From NCBI RefSeq assembly GCF_013522725.1, contig NZ_JAAMRF010000006.1, positions 186,001 through 250,000 on the forward strand: a DNA stretch of 64,000 nt. Reading direction: 5' to 3'. The DNA is from Stutzerimonas azotifigens (GTDB lineage: Bacteria; Pseudomonadota; Gammaproteobacteria; Pseudomonadales; Pseudomonadaceae). The translations under genes and the position numbers were made by a program. How positions within the stretch are numbered: the first letter of the stretch is position 1; every line of letters starts with the position of its first letter. Under the pieces are notes generated by a model. The model worked only from the letters and a program-made list of their open reading frames with translations. It was not told where the DNA came from and did not search any database. Positions 10,716 through 19,515 of this stretch are shown here, one piece after another.

Positions 10716-11759
10716 ATGATAGAGCCCGAACGCATCGTCGAATTGTCCAGAGACGTAGAAGCCCTGGCATCGCGCGGTATTGCCGACATTCAGAAGATCA
10801 CCCGCGAGACCAAACTGCTGGCCATCAATGCCTTGATCGAGGCGGCGCACGCAGGCGAATCGGGACGCGGTTTTTCGGTCGTCGCGGAAGAGGTCAAATC
10901 GATTTCAGAGCGGGTGATGGGCATTGCCGATGGGCTCTCGGCCAACCTGCGCTCGGCCGTCAGCGAGCTGTCGCAGGTTGGCCAGAGCATGTGCTTCGAT
11001 GTACGCGGCCAGCGCCTGGCCGACCTTGCGCTGCACATGATCGAAATCATCGACCGCAACCTCTACGAACGTTCCTGTGACGTGCGCTGGTGGGCTACCG
11101 ACGCTTCGCTGATTTCGGCGCTCGAAAGCCTCGACCCGGTAGCCTGCGCAGAAGCGGGACGGCGCCTCGGCGTCATCCTCGACAGCTACACCGTCTATAT
11201 GGACATCTGGGTGGCTGACCGCCAGGGCAAGGTCATTGCGTGCGGAAGGCCCAAGGCGCACCCCCAGGCTCTTGGCGCACGGGTTGCTGGCTCCCCCTGG
11301 TTTCGCGAGGCGCTGCGCCACCAGAGCGGCGACCAGTACCATTGCTCGCCGGTGATGCGCGAGCCGCTGCTCGGCGACGCCGTCACCTGCGCGTTCAGTG
11401 CCGCGGTGCGGGCCAGTGGCAAGAGCAACGGCGAGATCCTCGGCGTGATCGGCGTCTTCTTCGACTGGCAGAACCAGGCCAATGCCGTGATCAAGGGCGT
11501 TCGCCTGAGCGATGAGGAACGCCCCCGTAGCCGCTGCATGTTGATCGATGCCGATCACCGCCTCATCGCCAGCTCCGATCCCAAGGCAACCCTGGGCGAG
11601 CCGGTCCGCATCGAGGTTGCCCACGAGCAGGCCAGTGGCTACCGCAAGGTGACCGAGCAACAGATCCAGGCCTACGCCCTTACGCCAGGGTTCGAAACCT
11701 ATCCAGGCATGGGCTGGTACGGCGTGATCGAACAGGCGCTCCCTGAAGAAAGGCGTTAA
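10716..11759 (+). CDS. Soluble chemoreceptor-like protein with reversed domain order
   Basis: A 347-residue protein with no signal peptide and no transmembrane helix. Residues 1-75 carry the hairpin-tip signature of methyl-accepting chemotaxis proteins (KLLAINALIEAAHAGESGRG, then FSVVAEEVKSIS), which in known receptors sits at the far C-terminal side. A linker with DVRGQRLADLALHMIEI and NLYERSCDVRWWATD follows. The C-terminal half (about 150-340) looks like a Cache/PAS-type ligand domain: VYMDIWVADRQGKVIACGRP, SPWFREAL and FETYPGMGWYGVIEQ. The signalling part is only about one arm of the hairpin, so it may bind CheA/CheW arrays or scaffold receptors rather than be a full receptor. Ligand and partners are unknown. 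No che genes lie nearby. Confidence 0.75.
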   Translation: MIEPERIVELSRDVEALASRGIADIQKITRETKLLAINALIEAAHAGESGRGFSVVAEEVKSISERVMGIADGLSANLRSAVSELSQVGQSMCFDVRGQRLADLALHMIEIIDRNLYERSCDVRWWATDASLISALESLDPVACAEAGRRLGVILDSYTVYMDIWVADRQGKVIACGRPKAHPQALGARVAGSPWFREALRHQSGDQYHCSPVMREPLLGDAVTCAFSAAVRASGKSNGEILGVIGVFFDWQNQANAVIKGVRLSDEERPRSRCMLIDADHRLIASSDPKATLGEPVRIEVAHEQASGYRKVTEQQIQAYALTPGFETYPGMGWYGVIEQALPEERR

Positions 11760-11958
11760 ACGGCGTCGTGCTTTTACATGGCGTTACAAGGTAGCCGGTC
11801 GCCATCGACGCCCGCCATCCGGGCCTTGCCGGGTAAGCACCGAACGCCGCTGGAAAATTTTCCAAGGCGTTCTCAGAACCTTGAAGCCAGACATGGGTCG
11901 GGACATTAGCGCCCCGTCCAACCGTACGGGGCCCGAACTTGCCAAGGGAGTAACACCC

Positions 11959-12762
11959 ATGCCGCTCGCGTCCGTTCGCCGTCCCGTCTTTCTGACCGCC
12001 CTGCCCTTGCTTTTGCTCACCACGCTGCTTCCCGCCCATGCCCAGAACGCTCCGCAGCTGGATGTCCCCTACGTGCCGACGCCCGATCATGTCGTGGCGC
12101 GAATGCTGGAAATGGCGGACGTGAACTCGGACGACACTGTCATCGATCTCGGCTCGGGCGACGGCCGCATCGCCATCGCGGCGGTACGCGACCGCGGCGC
12201 TCGCTCGGCCCTGGGTATCGACCTGGACCCCGAGCGCATCCGCGAAGCCGAGGCCAACGCCGAGTCGGCCGGCGTATCCGACAAGGTCACCTTCGAACAG
12301 GGCGACCTGTTCAAGAAGGACATCTCAGACGCCACGGTACTGACCATGTACCTCTTGCCGCGGGTCAACCTGCGCCTGCGTCCGGTCATTCTCGATACGC
12401 TCAAGCCGGGCACACGGGTGGTGTCGCATGCCTTCAGCATGGACGAGTGGCAGGCCGATCGTAGCGACTACATCGGTGGCAGCTACGTCTACCTCTGGAT
12501 AGTGCCAGCCAAGGTCGATGGCCGCTGGGAAGTCAATGACGGCGATGGCAACTTCACCGTTGACCTACAGCAGCAATTCCAGCAGGTCGAAGGCACCGCC
12601 CAGTCCGGCGGCCTGCAGAACGCCGTGATCGGCAGCCTGGAGGGCGAAGTGTTGCGCTTCAACGTGGGCGGCAAGCTCTACATGGGCAAGGTCGAGGGTG
12701 ATCGCATCACCGCACTCTCTGGGGAAGGGGCCGTATCCAACTGGAGCGCGCGCCGGACTTGA
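11959..12762 (+). CDS. Exported SAM-dependent methyltransferase-like protein
   Basis: A 267-residue protein with a clear Sec signal peptide (hydrophobic core FLTALPLLLLTTLLP, cleavage near AHA-Q at 28). It is followed by a class I methyltransferase fold. Motif I reads VIDLGSGDGRIAI (61-73), and the acidic end of strand 2 is GIDLDPE (88-92). The C-terminal 90 residues form a beta-rich domain of unknown function. A periplasmic location is odd because SAM is cytoplasmic. The fold may have been reused for binding, or the protein may face the cytoplasm if the signal is not cleaved. An AAGGAG ribosome site supports the start. The next gene starts 2 bases after this stop, so the two are co-translated. 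Confidence 0.8.
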   Translation: MPLASVRRPVFLTALPLLLLTTLLPAHAQNAPQLDVPYVPTPDHVVARMLEMADVNSDDTVIDLGSGDGRIAIAAVRDRGARSALGIDLDPERIREAEANAESAGVSDKVTFEQGDLFKKDISDATVLTMYLLPRVNLRLRPVILDTLKPGTRVVSHAFSMDEWQADRSDYIGGSYVYLWIVPAKVDGRWEVNDGDGNFTVDLQQQFQQVEGTAQSGGLQNAVIGSLEGEVLRFNVGGKLYMGKVEGDRITALSGEGAVSNWSARRT

Positions 12763-12764
12763 GC

Positions 12765-14117
12765 ATGAGTCCTCAAGCCCAGCCCCTGCACAGTGGTGGG
12801 CTTTCCGTCCTGGACGGCGTCGCCGTGCTGGTGGGCGTCGTCGTGGGCGTCGGCATTTTCGGCTTCCCGCCACTGGTTGCCCAGCACGCCGACAGCACGA
12901 CGATGTACATCGGCTTCTGGCTGGCTGGCGGTGTGCTCATGCTGGTCGGCGCGCTCTGCTATGCCGAACTCGGCTCGAGTTTTCCGGACGAAGGCGGCGA
13001 ATACCACTACCTGTGCAAGGCTTGGGGGCGTCAGCTGGGGCTGATGTTCGCCTGGGCCCGCGGCACCGTCATTCAAACGGGCGCCATCGCCGCGGTGGCG
13101 TTCATCTATGGCGACTACGCGCAGCGCCTGATACCGCTCGGCGATTATGGCGGTGCCCTGCACGCGGCGCTCTCGGTGTTGCTGCTGACCACGCTCAACG
13201 TCCTCGGCACGCGCGAATCCAAACGTATCCAGGTCGTCTTGAGTGGCCTGACCGTGCTGGCCCTGACAAGCGTGATGCTGGCTGGGCTGCTCTCTTCGGC
13301 CCAGGCCGAGCCGGTGGTTGCCGCTCAGCCGACCGGCGGCGGAACCAGCATCGGCATGCTGGGCATGGGCATGGTGTTCGTGCTGCTGACCTATGGCGGC
13401 TGGAACGAGGCGGCCTATCTGTCGGGCGAACTACGCGACCCGGGCCGTAACATGAGCCGGGTACTGCTGTTGGGCACCCTGGTGGTGACCACGCTCTACC
13501 TTTTGGCCAATGTCGCCTTCCTGCAGATCTTCGGTCTGCAGGCGCTGAGCCAGTCGAATGCCATCGGTGCCGACCTGATGGCCCTGGTGGCCGGAAACTG
13601 GGCGGCCCTGGCGCTGAGCCTGCTGATCTGCTTCACCGCCCTGAGTACCATCAACGCGACCATCCTAACCGGGGCTCGCGTGTATTACGCACTGGGGCGC
13701 GACGTTCCCCAGCTGAGCATGCTCGGCGCATGGAACGAGCGCGGCTCGACGCCGGTACGCGCGCTGCTGGTCCAGGGCGCCATCACGCTGCTGCTGATCC
13801 TGTTCGGAGCCCTGAGCCAGAGCGGCGTGGAGGCGATGGTCGCCTACACCGCGCCGGTGTTCTGGTTCTTCATGTGCATGACGGCGCTTTCGCTGTTGCG
13901 TCTGCGCAAGCTGCAGCCGCATGTGCCGCGCCCCTTCCGCGTGCCGCTGTACCCGCTGCTGCCGCTGATCTTCGCCTGCAGCTGCCTGGGGCTGTTCATC
14001 TCGAGCACGCTGTATGCGGGGCTGGGCGCCTTGCTCGGGCTACTGGTGCTGGTGCTCGGCCTGCCACTGCTGTTGCTGAGCCGTCCGGCTCTGGTAGCGG
14101 AAACCCTCGAGAGTTGA
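12765..14117 (+). CDS. APC-superfamily amino-acid permease
   Basis: A 450-residue inner-membrane protein with about 12 hydrophobic helices. The first helix carries the unwound G-rich segment GVVVGVGIFGFPPL typical of amino acid/polyamine/organocation (APC) transporters, followed by CYAELGSSFPDEGGEYHYL. It resembles the basic and neutral amino-acid exchangers, but the substrate cannot be read from sequence. The ATG lies 2 bases after the stop of the exported methyltransferase, so the two form an operon. The 3' end meets the convergent omega-amidase gene only 3 bases away. Confidence 0.88.
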   Translation: MSPQAQPLHSGGLSVLDGVAVLVGVVVGVGIFGFPPLVAQHADSTTMYIGFWLAGGVLMLVGALCYAELGSSFPDEGGEYHYLCKAWGRQLGLMFAWARGTVIQTGAIAAVAFIYGDYAQRLIPLGDYGGALHAALSVLLLTTLNVLGTRESKRIQVVLSGLTVLALTSVMLAGLLSSAQAEPVVAAQPTGGGTSIGMLGMGMVFVLLTYGGWNEAAYLSGELRDPGRNMSRVLLLGTLVVTTLYLLANVAFLQIFGLQALSQSNAIGADLMALVAGNWAALALSLLICFTALSTINATILTGARVYYALGRDVPQLSMLGAWNERGSTPVRALLVQGAITLLLILFGALSQSGVEAMVAYTAPVFWFFMCMTALSLLRLRKLQPHVPRPFRVPLYPLLPLIFACSCLGLFISSTLYAGLGALLGLLVLVLGLPLLLLSRPALVAETLES

Positions 14118-14131
14118 GCCCTACAGGCTCA
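14115..14131. terminator. Small hairpin across two convergent stop codons
   Basis: The arms TGAGCC and GGCTCA flank a 5-base loop. The hairpin contains the permease TGA and the complement of the amidase TAG. It has no U-run on either strand, so a role as a bidirectional terminator is only possible. Confidence 0.3.
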
Positions 14132-14906
14132 GCTCGAAGTCGTCGGCATCCTGATGCGCAGGGAAGCGCTCACGGTGCGCCGCAAGTTCGGCCGCCGACA
14201 ACCTGACCCGGAAAACACCCTCGTCGGCGTGCGCTTCGAGCAGCGGTTCGCCATGGAAATCCAGGACCTGGCTGTCGCCGCTGTAGGCGTGCCCCTTGCC
14301 GTCCTCGCCGATCCGATTGACCGCGACCACATAGCAGAGGTTTTCGATCGCCCGGGCCGGTAGCAGGCGGTTCCAGTGCAGGCGCCGTGCCGCCGGCCAG
14401 TTGGCCGTGTACAACAGCAGATCAGTGCCCCTTGCATCGCGACTCCAGACCGGAAAACGCAGGTCGTAGCAGATCAACGGCCGCACCCGCCAACCCTTGA
14501 GCTCGAACACCGCCTGGCGGCTGCCCGCACTGTAGTGCTTGTGCTCACCGGCCATCCGGAACAGGTGACGCTTGTCGTAGTGCAGCAGTTGGCCGTCGGG
14601 CCGCGCCCACAGCAGGCGATTGCGATAAAAACCAGCCTCATCGCGGACGATCAAGCTGCCACAGACGACGGCCTCCAGCGCCGCCGCCTGCTCGCGCAAC
14701 CACTGCGCGCTAGGACCATCCTCCGCCTCCGCCAGATGCTCGGAATGCATCGAGAAACCGGTGGTGAACATTTCCGGCAGCACCACCAAATCGGCGCCAC
14801 GCGCCTGTTGCAGCAACTGCTGGAAATGGTCGCGGTTGGCGGCGGCGTCCTGCCAGACGAGGCTCGTCTGGATCAGCGCGATATCGAGATCATGGTGCGT
14901 AGTCAT
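14121..14906 (-). CDS. Omega-amidase, YafV type (nitrilase family)
   Basis: A 261-residue cytoplasmic carbon-nitrogen hydrolase. The catalytic triad is visible as Glu45 (VVLPEMFTTGF), Lys112 (HYDKRHLFRM) and Cys146 (PLICYDLRFPVW). The EMFTTGFSM and FRMAGEH segments mark the YafV/Nit2-like omega-amidase group, which hydrolyses 2-oxoglutaramate and 2-oxosuccinamate to the 2-oxoacid and ammonia. It starts inside the last codon of the aminotransferase gene (ATGA overlap at 14903-14906). This fits a pathway in which a glutamine-using transaminase makes the oxoamide that this enzyme removes. Confidence 0.92.
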   Translation of the reverse strand: MTTHHDLDIALIQTSLVWQDAAANRDHFQQLLQQARGADLVVLPEMFTTGFSMHSEHLAEAEDGPSAQWLREQAAALEAVVCGSLIVRDEAGFYRNRLLWARPDGQLLHYDKRHLFRMAGEHKHYSAGSRQAVFELKGWRVRPLICYDLRFPVWSRDARGTDLLLYTANWPAARRLHWNRLLPARAIENLCYVVAVNRIGEDGKGHAYSGDSQVLDFHGEPLLEAHADEGVFRVRLSAAELAAHRERFPAHQDADDFELSL

Positions 14907-16051
14907 AAGACGGCTAACCTCTCGGCGGCCTGGCGCAACGTGTCTTCTCGCTTGGCGAAGCAGAACCGCACCAGCTTCAGATCTTCAGGAGGGCTCTGGT
15001 AGAACACCGAGATAGGGATAGTCGCCACACCATGTTCGCGGGTCATCCACTGCGCCATCGCGACATCGTCCAGATCCGGCCTGATCGCAGAATAGTCGGC
15101 CAACTGGAAATAGGTGCCGGCCGCGCGGGTGAAGGCGAAGCGCGACTTGGCCAGCAGATCGCAGAACAGATCGCGCTTGGCCTGATAGAACGCTGGCAGC
15201 GCATCCACATGCTCGGGATGCTCGGCCATGAAGTCGGCAAGCGCATACTGCAGCGGCGTCACGCCGCAGAAACTGACGTATTGGTGAACCTTGCGCAGCT
15301 CGGCGGTCAAGGCCGGCGGTGCGATTACATAGCCGGTCTTCCAGCCCGTCACGTGATAAGTCTTGCCGAACGAGCTCACCACGAAGGCGCGCTGATAAAG
15401 CTCCTCGTGGCCAAGTACGCTGGCATGGCTGACGCCGTCGAACACCAGGTGCTCGTAGACCTCGTCGCTGAGCAGGTAGATGTCCCGACCACGAATCAGC
15501 TCGGCCAGGCGTTCCAGCTCGGCGCGGCCGATCAGCGTGCCGCTCGGGTTGTGCGGGCTGTTGAGAATGATCATCCGCGTGCGCGGCGACAGCGCATCGG
15601 TCAGCTGTTGCCAGTCGATGGCGAATGACGGAGGTGTCAGAGCGACGTGCACGCAGCGTCCTCCGGCCAACTCGGTGGCCGGCTCGTAGCTGTCATAGCA
15701 GGGGTCGAAGACGATGACTTCGTCACCCGGGCGAATCACCGCATGGATGGCGCAGAAGATCGCCTGGGTGGCGCCGGGCGTGACGGTCACCTCGTCACCC
15801 GCGCTGACCGCGCGGCCATGGAGCCTGGCGACCTTGCTCGCGATCTGCTCGCGCAGCGCCGGCAGGCCCGGCATCGGCGCGTACTGGTTGTGGCCGTTCA
15901 TGACATGGCGTGCCACGGCTTCGCGCAATGCGTCCGGCCCATCGAAGTCGGGAAAACCCTGGGACAGATTCAGCGCCCCGGTCTGCGCCGCGAGCTGGGA
16001 CATGGTCGTGAAGATGGTGGTGCCGACGTTCGGCAATTTGCTCTGGATCAT
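14903..16051 (-). CDS. Methionine/glutamine-type aminotransferase, YbdL-like
   Basis: A 382-residue fold-type I PLP aminotransferase. The PLP lysine is Lys230 in SSFGKTYHVTGWKTGY, and the cofactor-contacting motifs NSPHNPSG and LSDEVYEHL are present. Sequence around LNLSQGFPDFDGP and the FGKTYHVTGWK block is typical of E. coli YbdL, which transaminates methionine, histidine and phenylalanine. The start at MIQSKLPNVG is chosen by family similarity; the frame is open 17 codons further upstream. It is co-translated with the omega-amidase. Together they could close the methionine salvage cycle by transaminating ketomethiobutyrate with glutamine. Confidence 0.92.
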   Translation of the reverse strand: MIQSKLPNVGTTIFTTMSQLAAQTGALNLSQGFPDFDGPDALREAVARHVMNGHNQYAPMPGLPALREQIASKVARLHGRAVSAGDEVTVTPGATQAIFCAIHAVIRPGDEVIVFDPCYDSYEPATELAGGRCVHVALTPPSFAIDWQQLTDALSPRTRMIILNSPHNPSGTLIGRAELERLAELIRGRDIYLLSDEVYEHLVFDGVSHASVLGHEELYQRAFVVSSFGKTYHVTGWKTGYVIAPPALTAELRKVHQYVSFCGVTPLQYALADFMAEHPEHVDALPAFYQAKRDLFCDLLAKSRFAFTRAAGTYFQLADYSAIRPDLDDVAMAQWMTREHGVATIPISVFYQSPPEDLKLVRFCFAKREDTLRQAAERLAVL

Positions 16052-16148
16052 CGAGATACCCGGCTGAGTCCACATCAGGCGGAAAACGCAAGCGGTTTCC
16101 ACCGAGCACCGGCGAGCGCCTGCGATGGCGTCCGCCAGTCATTGGGGG

Positions 16149-17630
16149 CTAACGTTTCTTGTCGCGGCGCTTCTTATCGGCCTTCTTGTGGTGCGACATG
16201 AGGCGGCGCTTCTTGTTCACCTGACGGTCGGTCAGAGTGTTCTTCTTGCCCTCGAAGGGGTTCTCGCCGCCCTTGTACTCGATGCGGATCGGCGTACCGA
16301 CTAGCTTGAGCACCCGCCGGTAAGTATTTTCCAGGTAGCGGGAATAAGACTTGGGCACCGCATCCACTTGGTTGCCGTGGATGACGATCAGCGGCGGGTT
16401 GGCACCGCCCAGATGCGCATAGCGGAGCTTGATTCGACGACCGTTGACCAACGGCGGCTGGTGTTCCTGAACCGCGTCCTCGAGGATCTGCGTGAGACGG
16501 CTGGTCGGCCAGCGGGTGATCGCCGACTTGAACGATGCCTGCACCGACTTGTACAGGTGCCCGACCCCGGTACCGTGCTTGGCGGAGATGAAGTGGATAT
16601 CGGCGAAATCGACGAAGAATAGCCGGCGCTCCAGCTCGGTCTTAACGTAGTCGCGCTCGCCCGGCTCCATGCCATCCCACTTGTTCAGCGCGATGACCAG
16701 CGCTCGCCCGGTTTCCAGCACGAACCCGAGCAGGTTCAGGTCATGCTCCACTACCCCTTCCCGTGCATCCATCACGAAGATCACCACGTTGGCGTCCTGG
16801 ATCGCCTGCAGCGTCTTGACCACCGAGAACTTTTCCACCGCCTCGAAGATCTTGCCGCGGCGGCGTACGCCTGCGGTATCGATCAGCGTGTACTTCTCTT
16901 CGTCGCGCTCGAAGGGGATGTAGATACTGTCGCGCGTGGTTCCCGCCTGGTCATAAACGATCACCCGCTCCTCGCCGAGCATGCGGTTGACCAGGGTCGA
17001 CTTGCCGACGTTGGGCCGGCCGATGATGGCGATCTTGATCCCGTCCTTTTCGCTCGGCCCGGGAATCCGCGAAAGCTCCTGGCCTTCGGCGACCACCTCT
17101 TCGCCCGCCTCTTCGGCGTCCGGTTGCGGCTCTTGGTCTTTAGGGAAGATGCCCAGCGCCGCTTCCAGCATGTGGCTGATGCCACGACCGTGGGCCGCGG
17201 CAATCGGCAGTGCATCGCCAAGGCCCAACGGACTGAACTCGGCACGCGCAATATCCGGATCGACGCTATCGACCTTGTTGGCGACCAGAAAGCTGCGCTT
17301 GTTCCGCTTGCGCAGATGCTCGGCGATCATCTGGTCGGCGGCCGTCAGGCCAGCGCGCGAATCGACCATGAACAAGACCGCATCAGCCTCCTCGATCGCC
17401 TGCAGCGACTGCTCGGCCATCTTCGCGTCGATGCCTTCCTCGTCTCCGGAAATACCGCCGGTATCGATGACGATGTAAGTGCGACCCTGCCACTTGGCCT
17501 CGCCATACTGGCGATCGCGGGTCAACCCAGCGTATTCGGCGACGATGGCATCGCGGCTTTTGGTCAGCCGGTTGAACAGGGTGGACTTGCCGACGTTCGG
17601 CCGACCCACCAGGGCGATAACGGGAACCAT
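16149..17630 (-). CDS. der: Ribosome-assembly GTPase Der (EngA)
   Basis: Essential GTPase for 50S subunit assembly. The 493-residue product has two tandem G domains. The first P-loop is GRPNVGKST (9-17), and the second repeats [13 protein letters not shown] near 200. G3 and G4 motifs DTGGI, NKVD, DTAGV and NKWD are all visible. A C-terminal KH-like domain and a lysine/arginine-rich tail ([15 protein letters not shown] and beyond) follow. A long acidic linker joins the two G domains. It is last in the bamB-der order typical of gammaproteobacteria, separated from bamB by a hairpin. Confidence 0.98.
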   Translation of the reverse strand: MVPVIALVGRPNVGKSTLFNRLTKSRDAIVAEYAGLTRDRQYGEAKWQGRTYIVIDTGGISGDEEGIDAKMAEQSLQAIEEADAVLFMVDSRAGLTAADQMIAEHLRKRNKRSFLVANKVDSVDPDIARAEFSPLGLGDALPIAAAHGRGISHMLEAALGIFPKDQEPQPDAEEAGEEVVAEGQELSRIPGPSEKDGIKIAIIGRPNVGKSTLVNRMLGEERVIVYDQAGTTRDSIYIPFERDEEKYTLIDTAGVRRRGKIFEAVEKFSVVKTLQAIQDANVVIFVMDAREGVVEHDLNLLGFVLETGRALVIALNKWDGMEPGERDYVKTELERRLFFVDFADIHFISAKHGTGVGHLYKSVQASFKSAITRWPTSRLTQILEDAVQEHQPPLVNGRRIKLRYAHLGGANPPLIVIHGNQVDAVPKSYSRYLENTYRRVLKLVGTPIRIEYKGGENPFEGKKNTLTDRQVNKKRRLMSHHKKADKKRRDKKR

Positions 17631-17665
17631 GCGGCTCTCCAACTCGATAATTCAGAAAACACAAC

Positions 17666-17686
17666 GGCCGCTGCAAGGCAGCGGCC
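17666..17686 (-). terminator. Hairpin between bamB and der
   Basis: Arms of 9 bases (GGCCGCTGC and GCAGCGGCC) with a 3-base loop lie in the 93-base gap between the bamB stop and the der start. On the minus strand the stem is followed by GTTGTGTTTTCTG, a weak U-rich tail. It may act as a partial terminator, lowering der relative to bamB. Confidence 0.5.
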
Positions 17687-17723
17687 GGCTATTGAACCCT
17701 GACGCGGCAGCTACTGGCGCCGA

Positions 17724-18869
17724 TCAGTCACTCTGGCGGATGGTCAGCGCTACCAGCTTGCCATCGTTGCCATAGGCATACAGCCAGTCGCCGGAAACCA
17801 CCGGACGCACCCGCACGCCGGCACTCTCGATCCGGGTACGTGCGACGAAACGGCCATCGACCTGACTCAGGAAGTGCAGATAGCCTTCAAAATCGCCGAC
17901 CACCACATAGCTCGACAGCACTTCGGGTGCCGAAAGCTGACGGCGCGCCAGCTGGTCATTGCTCCACAGGGCGGTAGTCGAGCGCTCATCGATGCTTTCG
18001 ACGGTGCCATTGGCCAGGCTCAGGTACACGCTGCCGTAACCGAGCGCTACACCACCGGAACTCGACGCCTCGCGCTGCCACAGTATACGGCCGCTTTCCA
18101 GCTCCAACGCAGCGACACGCCCTTGATAGCTGACCACGTAAAGCGTGCCGCCGGAGAGCAGCAGACCGCCGTCGATATCGACCACGCGCTCGAGCTCGGA
18201 ACGCCCCTGGGGCACGGCCACCCGCTGTTCCCAGACCGGTAGGCCACCGCGGGTATCCAGCGCGACGACACGGCCACTGGAAAGACCCGCGATCGCCAGC
18301 TGGTTGGTGAGCACCGGTGCTCCGGTGCCACGCAGCGTAAGCACTGCGGGAGAACTTTCGTAGGCCCAGCGCTGGGTCCCGGTATCCATTTCCAGCGCGA
18401 CCAGGCGGTCGTCCTGGGTCTGGGCGACGACGATGTCGCCGTTGATTGCCGGTGCGGCGAGCACTTCGCTGCCGACCTGGCTACGCCAGCGCTCTTCACC
18501 ACTGGCAGCGTCCAGCGCAATGACCTCACCCTTGAGGGTACCGATCAGGATCAGGCCATAACCGGCACCTACCCCGCCGGCGACCGGCTCATCCAGATCC
18601 TTGCGCCACTCCACCTTGCCGGTGAAGCGATCCATCGACATCACCCGTCCGCGAACATCGCTGGCGAAGATCTGGTCGCCATACACGACCGGGACAAGCA
18701 GGTTGTAGGTCTTGCCCTGCCCCTTGCCGATCGAGCGGCTCCACTCCTGATCGAGCCGGATCTCGGCATCGAACTTCTGCAGCTCGGCCGGTTCGGGCTC
18801 CTTGCTGCTACTGCTGCAACCGGCAGCCAGCACGACAAGGGACAACAGCGCGGCAATCTTCCAACGCAT
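17724..18869 (-). CDS. bamB: Outer-membrane assembly lipoprotein BamB
   Basis: Beta-propeller lipoprotein of the BAM complex, which folds beta-barrels into the outer membrane. The 381-residue product begins with a lipoprotein signal (hydrophobic ALLSLVVL, lipobox LAAGC, Cys near 18). The rest is a chain of PQQ-type propeller blades (GKVEWRKDLD, GEERWRSQVG, GTQRWAYES, GGLPVWEQRV). The start at MRWKIAALL is preferred because it gives a normal signal peptide; an ATG 30 bases upstream is in frame. It lies between yfgM and der in the usual order. Confidence 0.97.
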   Translation of the reverse strand: MRWKIAALLSLVVLAAGCSSSSKEPEPAELQKFDAEIRLDQEWSRSIGKGQGKTYNLLVPVVYGDQIFASDVRGRVMSMDRFTGKVEWRKDLDEPVAGGVGAGYGLILIGTLKGEVIALDAASGEERWRSQVGSEVLAAPAINGDIVVAQTQDDRLVALEMDTGTQRWAYESSPAVLTLRGTGAPVLTNQLAIAGLSSGRVVALDTRGGLPVWEQRVAVPQGRSELERVVDIDGGLLLSGGTLYVVSYQGRVAALELESGRILWQREASSSGGVALGYGSVYLSLANGTVESIDERSTTALWSNDQLARRQLSAPEVLSSYVVVGDFEGYLHFLSQVDGRFVARTRIESAGVRVRPVVSGDWLYAYGNDGKLVALTIRQSD

Positions 18870-18873
18870 CACG

Positions 18874-19515
18874 TCACGCCTCCCCTTTGGCCAGATCATC
18901 GAGTTTCAATTGCAGACCGCCAACGGCGGCATCCTGCGACAGGGACTGCTTGGCCTTGCTATAGGCGGCAAACGCATCATCGGTGCGACCCAGCTGCACC
19001 AGCAGGTCGCCGCGCAGCTCCTCGCGGCTCGCCGCAAAGGCTTTCTCGGCTTCGCCGTCGAGCAGCTTCAAGGCTTCATCGGCCTTGTCCTGGGCGGACA
19101 GAACTCGCGCCAGACGCTGACGGGCCAGCTCTTCGATGGTCTTGTCGACCGGCTTGTCCAGCACCGCACGCAACTCGCTGGCCGCGTCATCGAGCTGACC
19201 TGCCTCAACTGCGACCTTGGCCATGAAAAGGCTGCCGTACTGGGCGTAGTGAGTCCCGGCGTAGTTGTTCTTCAGTTCGGTGCCCAGCCGCGCCACTTCG
19301 GCAGCATCGACGCTGCCCGTATTGAGCGAGGCATCGAGCAGTTGCTGATAAAGCGCTGACGCGCCCTGGGCCTTGTTGACCTGATGGTTCTGCCAGGCTT
19401 GCCAGCCAAAAACCAGAGCCAGAGCCAGCACGGCGCCAATCAGCAATGGCATCCCGTTACGCCGCCACCAATCTTTCATTTGCGCGATTTGTTCGTCTTC
19501 AGTACCCGAGGTCAC
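18874..19515 (-). CDS. yfgM: YfgM-like periplasmic TPR protein
   Basis: A 213-residue single-pass inner-membrane protein. It has a short cytoplasmic start, a transmembrane helix at about 23-40 ([19 protein letters not shown]), and a periplasmic domain of TPR-like helices. In E. coli YfgM is an ancillary factor of the SecYEG/PpiD site and also affects Rcs stress signalling; that role is known for the family, not shown here. It overlaps the hisS stop by 4 bases (19512-19515), and bamB follows 4 bases after, so the three are tightly co-transcribed. Confidence 0.92.
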   Translation of the reverse strand: MTSGTEDEQIAQMKDWWRRNGMPLLIGAVLALALVFGWQAWQNHQVNKAQGASALYQQLLDASLNTGSVDAAEVARLGTELKNNYAGTHYAQYGSLFMAKVAVEAGQLDDAASELRAVLDKPVDKTIEELARQRLARVLSAQDKADEALKLLDGEAEKAFAASREELRGDLLVQLGRTDDAFAAYSKAKQSLSQDAAVGGLQLKLDDLAKGEA

